This document shows positions 1 through 5,375 of a DNA stretch of 7,629 nt, piece by piece. A program made the position numbers and the translations under genes. Position 1 is the first letter of the stretch, and every line of letters begins with the position of its first letter. The notes under the pieces were generated by a model that was given only the letters and a program-made list of their open reading frames with translations, was not told where the DNA came from and did no database searches. The stretch covers positions 216,514 to 224,142 of the forward strand of contig DBCS01000008.1 of assembly GCA_002293185.1 (NCBI GenBank), given 5' to 3'. The stretch comes from Flavobacteriales bacterium UBA952. GTDB lineage: Bacteria > Bacteroidota > Bacteroidia > Flavobacteriales_D > Crocinitomicaceae.

Positions 1-285
1 AAGTGAAAATTCTGGCAAGTAAGACCACAATGCTTTCATTGTGACGAGTTGAATGTCATTGCCTTCAAACTTTCCAACAACCGGATAAACACTCGCACCC
101 TCTTTGTTTTCAATTCTTATTTTCCCATCTATTTTCCCATTTGTAAAATAGAGATCTAGATACACCGGAATAAGCAGCGTTTCATTTTTGGTAGAAAATA
201 ACATGCCTTGCCAAAAGCCCGTCTTTTTTTGAGACCAAGCCATGGAGTAAGTACAAAGTATAATAGCAAGAACGATGCGCATCAT
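1..285 (-). CDS. Secreted protein of unknown function, 5' part only
   Basis: An open frame of 95 codons without a stop begins at ATGATG (second ATG at 282) and runs off the left edge, so only the N-terminus is visible. Residues 1-18 look like a signal peptide: MMR, a hydrophobic core (IVLAIILCTYSMAW), then a likely cleavage site near SQ. No lipobox cysteine follows. The mature part starts KKTGFWQGML and continues with alternating hydrophobic and polar residues and a repeated NGKI/DGKI unit, which suggests a beta-rich fold. I do not recognise the family. The aromatic W-Q-G start followed by a G-x-I-x-G-type strand loosely resembles lipocalin-like secreted proteins of Bacteroidota, but that is only an impression. 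It diverges from the peroxidase gene, with 77 bases between the starts. No clear -7 box was seen for it. Confidence 0.72.
   Translation of the reverse strand, partial: MMRIVLAIILCTYSMAWSQKKTGFWQGMLFSTKNETLLIPVYLDLYFTNGKIDGKIRIENKEGASVYPVVGKFEGNDIQLVTMKALWSYLPEFSL
118..140. repeat. Tandem direct repeat, 11-base unit at period 12
   Basis: TATTTTCCCAT occurs at 118-128 and again at 130-140, separated by one C. Read on the minus strand the repeat keeps frame and encodes NGKI then DGKI in the left-edge secreted protein. This looks like a small in-frame duplication of four codons. Confidence 0.75.
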
Positions 286-326
286 TTACTTATTCGTAAT
301 TTCAGAAAAATGGTTCCATCTCGAAC

Positions 327-334
327 TATATTTG
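327..334 (+). promoter_or_regulatory. Bacteroidota-type -7 box for the peroxidase gene
   Basis: TATATTTG fits the Bacteroidota sigma -7 consensus TAnnTTTG at every fixed base. It lies 28 bases before the ATG at 363, so transcription would start near 340 and leave a leader of about 20 bases. No good TTG-type -33 box is seen 19-20 bases upstream. The position argues against the in-frame TTG at 336 as the translation start. Confidence 0.55.
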
Positions 335-362
335 CTTGCTTTTGTTACATAAAAAAACGTCT

Positions 363-899
363 ATGAAAACTATTTTATTGTCCTTAAGCTTTCTTCTCAT
401 GAGCCTCATTACTTCTGAAACAAATACCATTTATCAATTTCAAGTAAAAGATATCAATGGAAAAACCTTTGATTTCGCCTCGCTAAAAGGAAAAAAAGTC
501 ATGATCGTCAACACGGCGTCTAAATGTGGCCTAACTCCCCAATATGAGCAATTAGAGGCGCTCTACACGAGATACAAGAATAAGAATTTTGTAATTGTGG
601 GTTTCCCCGCTAATGATTTCATGTCTCAAGAACCGGGTTCAGATAAAGAGATTGCGCAATTTTGTCAACTCAATTATGGCGTTAGTTTCCCGATGATGTC
701 TAAAATTTCAGTAAAAGGTAAAGAGATGCATCCAGTTTATCAGTTTCTTACCCAAAAAGTTAAAAATGGAAAAGAAGACAGCAAAGTTGAATGGAACTTT
801 CAAAAGTACTTAATCGATGAAAACGGTCGTCTTTCCAAAGTGATTTCACCGCGCATTTTGCCCAACGACCCAAGTATTATTGCATGGATTGAAAAATAG
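363..899 (+). CDS. Exported glutathione-peroxidase-family thiol peroxidase
   Basis: This is a 178-residue member of the GPx family, whose bacterial cysteine forms reduce hydroperoxides, usually at the expense of thioredoxin. Residues 1-22 (MKTILLSLSFLLMSLITSET) form a signal peptide or N-terminal anchor, so the enzyme probably works outside the cytoplasm. Numbering from this ATG, the peroxidatic cysteine is C55 in NTASKCGLTPQ. The other tetrad residues are Q89 in the SQEPGS loop and W144-N145 in VEWNF. A likely resolving cysteine is C101 in AQFCQLNYG. The usual FPCNQF motif reads FPANDF, so the third conserved cysteine is alanine. I chose ATG 363 because the longer frame begins at TTG 336, at the inferred transcription start, and would spoil the signal peptide. 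The gene has its own promoter and terminator and looks monocistronic. Glutathione as natural donor is unlikely for this class. The family call is firm. Confidence 0.93.
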   Translation: MKTILLSLSFLLMSLITSETNTIYQFQVKDINGKTFDFASLKGKKVMIVNTASKCGLTPQYEQLEALYTRYKNKNFVIVGFPANDFMSQEPGSDKEIAQFCQLNYGVSFPMMSKISVKGKEMHPVYQFLTQKVKNGKEDSKVEWNFQKYLIDENGRLSKVISPRILPNDPSIIAWIEK

Positions 900-947
900 T
901 TTAAATAGTTGAAATTTTGTTGATAAGTTAAGGCTTTATGCTCTTTC

Positions 948-979
948 AAAAGCACCTTTCAAGAGGTGCTTTTTTTTAT
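948..979 (+). terminator. Intrinsic terminator after the peroxidase gene
   Basis: AAAAGCACCT (948-957) pairs with AGGTGCTTTT (964-973) around a six-base loop and is followed by more T residues to 977. It sits 48 bases after the peroxidase stop codon and 45 bases before gyrB, and should separate the two transcripts. Confidence 0.85.
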
Positions 980-984
980 TTTTG
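977..984 (+). promoter_or_regulatory. Candidate -7 box for gyrB
   Basis: TATTTTTG matches TAnnTTTG and overlaps the T-tract of the preceding terminator. Transcription would begin near 990, giving a leader of roughly 34 bases before the gyrB ATG. There is no convincing -33 box, and the T-rich setting raises the chance of a fortuitous match. Confidence 0.4.
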
Positions 985-1023
985 TTCACGTAAAATTATA
1001 CACTATCAACAAACTATAGCAAC

Positions 1024-2976
1024 ATGGCTGAAGACGAAAAGAGAGACAATTATTCGGCAGATAATATCCAGGTATTAGAAGGATTAGAAGCGGTGAGAAA
1101 ACGCCCCGCAATGTATATCGGCGATACAGGCATTAAGGGTCTTCATCACCTTGTTTACGAAGTTGTGGACAACTCCATAGATGAAGCTCTTGCTGGCTAC
1201 TGCAACCGCATCAACGTACTGATCAACGAAGACAACTCCATTACGGTTACAGACAACGGCCGCGGTATCCCAACCGCCATGCACACCAAAGAAAAGAAAT
1301 CAGCCTTAGAGGTAGTCATGACCGTCTTGCACGCAGGAGGAAAATTCGACAAAGACACTTACAAGGTATCTGGTGGTTTGCACGGTGTGGGTGTTTCTTG
1401 TGTCAATGCGTTGTCTATACATCTCAAAGCTACTGTACGCAGAGATGGTCAAATTTTCCAACAAGAATACAATATCGGAAAACCCATGTACGACGTAAAA
1501 GTTGTCGGGGAGTCTACTGAAACTGGAACAGAGGTTACTTTTACTCCGGATCCCACCATCTTTGAGTTTACCGAATACAATTTTGATACGATTGCAGCAC
1601 GCATGCGCGAACTAGCCTTTCTCAATAAAGGAATCACGATTACGCTCACTGACAAGCGCCAACTTGACGAAAACGGCACACACCCATGTACTACGTATTT
1701 CTCAGAAGGGGGGCTCAGAGAATTCGCTACTTACCTCGATCGCAATCGCGAGGCGCTTATTTCAGATGTCATCTATTTTGAAGGCGAGCGCGAAGGCATT
1801 CCAGTCGAAGTTGCACTCACCTACAATACTTCTTACACGGAGAATATCCAGGCTTACGTCAATAACATCAACACCCATGAAGGTGGTACCCATCTTTCTG
1901 GTTTTAGACGAGGCCTTACCAACACGCTCAAAAAATACGCCACTGATTCAGGTATTCTTGCCAGAGAAAAAATTGAAATAGACGGCGATGACTTCCGCGA
2001 AGGACTCACAGCTGTTCTCTCCGTAAAAGTGCAAGAGCCACAATTCGAAGGCCAAACCAAAACCAAATTGGGCAACCGTGAGGTAACGGCTCCCGTGAGC
2101 CAAGCCGTATCTGAAATGCTTTCAGCTTATTTAGAAGAACACCCTGCTGAGGCTAAAGTTATTGTAGAGAAAGTTATTCTCGCTGCACGGGCGCGTCATG
2201 CCGCGCGCAAAGCACGAGAAATGGTACAGCGTAAAAACGTACTTACCGGCTCAGGTTTGCCCGGAAAACTTGCTGACTGCTCTGAAAAAGACCCAGCGGC
2301 ATGCGAGGTTTACTTTGTAGAGGGAGATTCCGCAGGTGGAACAGCCAAGCAAGGCCGTGACCGTCATTTTCAGGCCATTATGCCGCTCAGAGGTAAAATT
2401 CTGAATGTAGAAAAGGCCATGCAACACAAAATTTTCGAGAACGAAGAAATCAAGAATATCTATACAGCTCTGGGCGTGCGCATTGGCACGGAAGAAGATT
2501 CTAAAGCGTTGAATCTCGAAAAACTCCGTTACCATAAAATAATTATTATGTGTGATGCCGATGTCGATGGTTCACACATCGAGACACTCATTCTGACCTT
2601 TCTTTTCCGATACATGAAAGAACTCATCGAAAAAGGCTATGTCTATATTGCCACTCCACCGCTTTATCAAGTGAAAAAAGGCACCAAGTCAGACTACGCC
2701 TGGAACGAAGACCAGCGCGATCGTCTGATCAATGATTTAAAAGGAGGTGGCAGCGAGTCTTCAGTCAATGTTCAACGCTATAAAGGTCTTGGCGAGATGA
2801 ACGCAGAACAGCTTTGGGAAACTACCATGAATCCTGAAAGCCGCACACTGCGTCAAGTAACCATTGAAAATGCAGCTGAGTGCGATCAAATTTTCTCTAT
2901 GCTCATGGGAGACGACGTTCCACCTCGCCGTGAGTTTATCGAGAAAAACGCTAAATATGCAAAAATCGATGCTTAA
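1024..2976 (+). CDS. gyrB: DNA gyrase subunit B
   Basis: GyrB is the ATPase subunit of the A2B2 topoisomerase that introduces negative supercoils into DNA in the cytoplasm. The 650-residue protein is full length for a short-form GyrB. The N-terminal GHKL ATPase (about 10-220) shows E46 and N50 in YEVVDNSIDEALAG, D77 in TDNGRG, and the glycine-rich GGLHGVG near 117-123. The transducer domain carries the QTK loop at 344-346. The TOPRIM domain has E433 in VEGDSAGG and the metal-binding aspartates D511 and D513 in MCDADVDGSH. The C-terminal tail contains QRYKGLGEMN (584-593) and PRREFIEKNA. That ending and the overall sequence favour GyrB over ParE. The roughly 170-residue TOPRIM insertion of enterobacterial GyrB is absent, as expected outside that group. 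No dnaA, recF or gyrA is nearby. Its 3' end overlaps the nuclease gene. Confidence 0.98.
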   Translation: MAEDEKRDNYSADNIQVLEGLEAVRKRPAMYIGDTGIKGLHHLVYEVVDNSIDEALAGYCNRINVLINEDNSITVTDNGRGIPTAMHTKEKKSALEVVMTVLHAGGKFDKDTYKVSGGLHGVGVSCVNALSIHLKATVRRDGQIFQQEYNIGKPMYDVKVVGESTETGTEVTFTPDPTIFEFTEYNFDTIAARMRELAFLNKGITITLTDKRQLDENGTHPCTTYFSEGGLREFATYLDRNREALISDVIYFEGEREGIPVEVALTYNTSYTENIQAYVNNINTHEGGTHLSGFRRGLTNTLKKYATDSGILAREKIEIDGDDFREGLTAVLSVKVQEPQFEGQTKTKLGNREVTAPVSQAVSEMLSAYLEEHPAEAKVIVEKVILAARARHAARKAREMVQRKNVLTGSGLPGKLADCSEKDPAACEVYFVEGDSAGGTAKQGRDRHFQAIMPLRGKILNVEKAMQHKIFENEEIKNIYTALGVRIGTEEDSKALNLEKLRYHKIIIMCDADVDGSHIETLILTFLFRYMKELIEKGYVYIATPPLYQVKKGTKSDYAWNEDQRDRLINDLKGGGSESSVNVQRYKGLGEMNAEQLWETTMNPESRTLRQVTIENAAECDQIFSMLMGDDVPPRREFIEKNAKYAKIDA

Positions 2977-3745
2977 GCGTAAGCTTCCATCTATGCTAAA
3001 GCCGCTACTCCTTTTTTGGATGGCGGCTTTTTTATTCACTTTACCTTCATGGCGGTATTGGCAAGCGCCAGCAAACAAGATTATAAGCATGGCCTGCCCC
3101 TTGCCTCTGAAAGGCGAGGAAGTCATTGAGCGAACTGCCTACACGTTTTCCTACAACGAAGCCCATGAGCAAGCGAATTGGGTGGCGTATATCCTTACAA
3201 AAGCTCACCTTGGTTCAGGTGTAGAGCGCAGCAATAAATTTATGCCAGACCCCTTTGTGTTGAGTCAAACAGCCACAAATGCAGACTATGCCAAAAGTGG
3301 ATATGACCGCGGGCACCTCGCACCAGCTGCCGACATGAGTTGGTCTTTGCAAGTGATGCAAGAGTCCTTTTATTTCAGTAATATGAGCCCACAATTGCCG
3401 GGCTTTAATCGTGGTATATGGAAAGTTCTTGAAGAAAAAGTACGCGATTGGGCTTTGCTTTACGATACTATCTATGTGGTAACGGGTCCTGTTCTAGAGC
3501 CAGGCTTACCAACAATTGGACCCAATAAAGTGAGCGTACCAAAAGCTTATTTCAAGGCGCTTGTTGCTCCAAAACAACACAAAGGAATTGCGTTCCTCTT
3601 GCCTCATGCCAAGTCAACAGCATCCATTTTGGAATTTTCCATTACCATCGATGCTTTAGAGGAGCTTATTGATCGGGATTTATTCTTTCAGCTTCCCGAT
3701 TATTTAGAATTAGAAATAGAGGGTGCACGACACGTTTGGCCCTAG
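2969..3745 (+). CDS. DNA/RNA non-specific endonuclease with signal sequence
   Basis: The protein (258 residues from this start) belongs to the beta-beta-alpha-metal NUC endonuclease family, which cuts DNA and RNA with a magnesium ion. The catalytic DRGH motif is at 113-116 (H116 as general base) in YDRGHLAPAADM. It is followed by SNMSPQLPGFNRGIW, in which N147 should bind the metal, and by glutamates at 155-156. The N-terminus has basic residues (MLKRK) and a hydrophobic run (LLLFWMAAFLFTL), so it is exported or membrane-anchored. No lipobox and no type IX C-terminal sorting domain is visible. The start is uncertain: ATG 2969 overlaps the gyrB stop as ATGCTTAA, which suits translational coupling, while ATG 2957 and ATG 2993 are also possible. 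No separate promoter was found, so it probably depends on gyrB transcription. A terminator-like hairpin lies within its first codons. Scavenging of external nucleic acid is a likely role but is inferred. Confidence 0.9.
   Translation: MLKRKLPSMLKPLLLFWMAAFLFTLPSWRYWQAPANKIISMACPLPLKGEEVIERTAYTFSYNEAHEQANWVAYILTKAHLGSGVERSNKFMPDPFVLSQTATNADYAKSGYDRGHLAPAADMSWSLQVMQESFYFSNMSPQLPGFNRGIWKVLEEKVRDWALLYDTIYVVTGPVLEPGLPTIGPNKVSVPKAYFKALVAPKQHKGIAFLLPHAKSTASILEFSITIDALEELIDRDLFFQLPDYLELEIEGARHVWP
2998..3033 (+). terminator. Terminator-like hairpin inside the nuclease signal sequence
   Basis: AAAGCCGC (2998-3005) pairs with GCGGCTTT (3023-3030). The stem extends inward through T-G and A-T pairs, then TCC (3009-3011) with GGA (3018-3020), around a T6 loop. 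Six T residues lie at 3028-3033. This has the form of an intrinsic terminator 21 bases after the gyrB stop codon, yet the same bases are codons of the nuclease hydrophobic segment. Function is inferred. Confidence 0.6.
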
Positions 3746-3765
3746 CCAACCACTTTTCTGGTCAT

Positions 3766-3793
3766 AAAAAAACCGCTTCAAAAGCGGTTTTTA
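3766..3793. terminator. Bidirectional terminator between the nuclease gene and gcvH
   Basis: AAAAACCGCTT (3768-3778) pairs perfectly with AAGCGGTTTTT (3782-3792) around a three-base loop. The A-run on the left and T-run on the right give a U-tract in both directions. It lies 20 bases after the nuclease stop and 27 bases after the gcvH stop, between convergent genes. Confidence 0.9.
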
Positions 3794-3820
3794 AATTTAT
3801 AGATTTAAAAAGCGATGATT

Positions 3821-4198
3821 TTAGTGGACCTCCTGAGCGTAAGCGGTAGCGTCGAGGAGTGCTTCAAACTCACTGGTGTCTGAAACCCGGACTTTGACCA
3901 TCCAGCCTGCACCATACGGATCATTGTTGACCAACTCTGGATTCGCCTCGAGTGTTTCGTTGAATTCGATGATTTCTCCACTCATTGGCAAGAAGAGATC
4001 AGAGACGGTTTTAACTGCTTCTACGCTGCCAAAAACTTCTTCTTGGGCCATTGTTTCTCCAACGGTTTCTACTTCGACGTATACGATGTCTCCGAGTTCG
4101 CTTTGTGCAAATTCAGTGATACCAATAGTTGCGATGTCACCTTCGAGTTTTACCCATTCGTGGTCTTTTGTGTACTTGAGTTCAGCTGGAATATTCAT
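3821..4198 (-). CDS. gcvH: Glycine cleavage system H protein
   Basis: GcvH is the small lipoyl carrier of the glycine cleavage system. It shuttles the aminomethyl group from the P protein to the T protein and is reoxidised by the L protein. The 125-residue protein has the usual length. It shows the family start KYTKDHEWV (9-16), the GITEFAQSELGDIVYVE region (26-42), and the lipoylation loop GSVEAVKTVSD with the modified lysine at K63. NDDPYG-type residues (NNDPYGAGWM, 91-100) close the fold. The start at 4198 was chosen over the in-frame ATG at 4228. The longer form adds residues foreign to the family, and the upstream ATG lies ahead of the inferred transcription start. The genes gcvT and gcvP are not adjacent, so the system is dispersed. 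The gene stands alone, with its own promoter and a shared terminator. Confidence 0.97.
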   Translation of the reverse strand: MNIPAELKYTKDHEWVKLEGDIATIGITEFAQSELGDIVYVEVETVGETMAQEEVFGSVEAVKTVSDLFLPMSGEIIEFNETLEANPELVNNDPYGAGWMVKVRVSDTSEFEALLDATAYAQEVH

Positions 4199-4207
4199 TT
4201 TACATTG

Positions 4208-4220
4208 ATTTGTGACAAAT
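4208..4220. promoter_or_regulatory. Inverted repeat at the gcvH transcription start
   Basis: ATTTGT (4208-4213) and ACAAAT (4215-4220) form a perfect 6-base inverted repeat around one G. It overlaps the gcvH -7 box and its presumed transcription start, where a repressor operator could sit. The elements are short and AT-rich, so chance is a real alternative. Confidence 0.3.
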
Positions 4221-4223
4221 GTA
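4216..4223 (-). promoter_or_regulatory. Bacteroidota-type -7 box for gcvH
   Basis: On the minus strand this reads TACATTTG, matching TAnnTTTG at every fixed base, 17 bases before the chosen gcvH ATG. Transcription would begin about a dozen bases ahead of that ATG. A partial -33 match (TTCG at 4243-4246) sits 19 bases upstream. Confidence 0.55.
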
Positions 4224-4279
4224 CACATTTTGGCGGAATCATCGAATGCGCTTTCCTTTTCTTTCCTTGAGAGAATGCT

Positions 4280-4287
4280 TAACTTTG
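4280..4287 (+). promoter_or_regulatory. Bacteroidota-type -7 box for prfB, leaderless arrangement
   Basis: TAACTTTG matches TAnnTTTG exactly and ends only four bases before the prfB ATG at 4292. Since the start point normally falls a few bases after this box, the mRNA would begin at or beside the ATG. A T-rich stretch (TTTT at 4257-4260) occupies the -33 position, 19 bases upstream. Confidence 0.6.
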
Positions 4288-4291
4288 CGGC

Positions 4292-5374
4292 ATGACTACC
4301 GAACAGTATAAAGTACTACAAAACCGACTCTCGACGATCCAATCGTTTCTCAAAATAGACGAAAAACGTATGCAGCTCAAAGAGGAAGAGCTCAAAACAC
4401 AAGACCCTTCTTTCTGGGATGATCCCAAAAAAGCTGAAGATAAAATGAAGCAAATTCGGGGACTTAAATTTTGGGTAGACACCTTCGACCGAATGGCCAC
4501 TGCAGTTGCTGATCTGGATGTACTCATGGAATTTGTACGCGAAGGTATGGCTGAAGAAGCGGAGCTTCAGGCTCAATACACCAAATTACTCGATGAAATC
4601 GAAGAATTGGAGCTCAAGAATATGCTCTCCAACGAGGAAGATAGCCTTTCTGCCGTATTGCAAATAACCGCTGGCGCTGGTGGTACAGAAAGCTGTGATT
4701 GGGCGAGTATGCTCATGCGCATGTACTTAATGTGGGGCCAAAAACACGGTTATAAACTCACTGAGCTCAATTTTCAAGAAGGTGATGTAGCCGGTGTAAA
4801 AACCGTAACAATAGAATTTGAAGGTGAGTTTGCCTTTGGTTACCTGAAAGGAGAAAATGGCGTTCACCGCTTGGTGCGCATCTCCCCATTTGACTCCAAC
4901 GCCAAACGCCATACGAGTTTCGTTTCAGTATATGTATATCCGCTTGTAGACGACCAAATTGAAATTCATATCAATCCTGCAGATATCACCTGGGAGACCT
5001 TCCGCTCAGGGGGCGCCGGAGGTCAGAATGTCAATAAGGTAGAAACCGCCGTTCGTTTGCGTCACGCACCTTCTGGAATAATCATTGAAAATTCTGAATC
5101 TAGATCTCAATTAGCCAATAAAGAGAAGGCCTTACAACTTTTGCGTTCACAATTATATGAATTAGAACTGCGCGAGCGCATGGAAAAGCGCAGCGAGATT
5201 GAAGCAGGCAAAAAGAAAATCGAGTGGGGAAGTCAAATCCGCAATTACGTCATGCATCCTTACAAATTGGTTAAAGATGTGCGTACCGGCACAGAAACCG
5301 GCGACGTTGATGCAGTGATGGACGGTGCCTTAGATCCTTTTTTGAAGGCATTTTTAATGCAATATGGCTCTTAA
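4292..5374 (+). CDS. prfB: Peptide chain release factor 2
   Basis: RF2 recognises UAA and UGA stop codons in the ribosomal A site and triggers release of the finished protein. The 360-residue protein is full length. An N-terminal helical domain (about 1-110) is followed by domain 2 with the stop-codon-reading tripeptide SPF at 198-200 in HRLVRISPFDS. The catalytic GGQ is at 243-245 in FRSGGAGGQNVNKVETAV. The SPF tripeptide, in place of the RF1 PxT, settles the type. Most bacterial prfB genes need a +1 frameshift at an in-frame UGA near codon 25. Here the corresponding region (SFLKIDEKR, codons 18-26) is continuous, with AAA at codon 21 and no stop, so this gene appears not to be controlled that way. 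It diverges from gcvH and converges on murF with a one-base gap. Confidence 0.97.
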   Translation: MTTEQYKVLQNRLSTIQSFLKIDEKRMQLKEEELKTQDPSFWDDPKKAEDKMKQIRGLKFWVDTFDRMATAVADLDVLMEFVREGMAEEAELQAQYTKLLDEIEELELKNMLSNEEDSLSAVLQITAGAGGTESCDWASMLMRMYLMWGQKHGYKLTELNFQEGDVAGVKTVTIEFEGEFAFGYLKGENGVHRLVRISPFDSNAKRHTSFVSVYVYPLVDDQIEIHINPADITWETFRSGGAGGQNVNKVETAVRLRHAPSGIIIENSESRSQLANKEKALQLLRSQLYELELRERMEKRSEIEAGKKKIEWGSQIRNYVMHPYKLVKDVRTGTETGDVDAVMDGALDPFLKAFLMQYGS

Positions 5375-5375
5375 G

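Noticed and set aside
336..362. Longer peroxidase start at TTG 336
   Set aside because: It begins right after the -7 box, at or before the expected transcription start, and puts charged residues ahead of a good signal peptide that starts at ATG 363.
1002..1023. ACTAT direct repeats before the gyrB ATG
   Set aside because: Two five-base AT-rich copies, 11 bases apart, are easily expected by chance.
2864..2956. Nuclease start at 2864 inside gyrB
   Set aside because: It would overlap gyrB by over 110 bases and bury the signal sequence. Those codons are explained by gyrB.
2971..2984. Small hairpin GCTTA-AGCG-TAAGC over the gyrB stop codon
   Set aside because: It has only five AT-rich pairs and no T-tract. 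It is too weak to call next to the strong hairpin at 2998.
2761..3126. Minus-strand open frame across the gyrB-nuclease junction
   Set aside because: It is antisense to two recognised genes and has no recognisable protein features or promoter.
4199..4228. Longer GcvH start at ATG 4228
   Set aside because: The extra ten residues do not belong to the family, and the ATG lies upstream of the promoter box that drives the gene.
3876..4270. Two plus-strand open frames opposite gcvH (3876-4208 and 4043-4270)
   Set aside because: They are antisense to a well-conserved gene, have low-complexity or serine-rich translations and show no family features.
3821..5374. Glycine riboswitch ahead of gcvH
   Set aside because: The gap between promoter box and gcvH ATG is only 17 bases, far too short for an aptamer.
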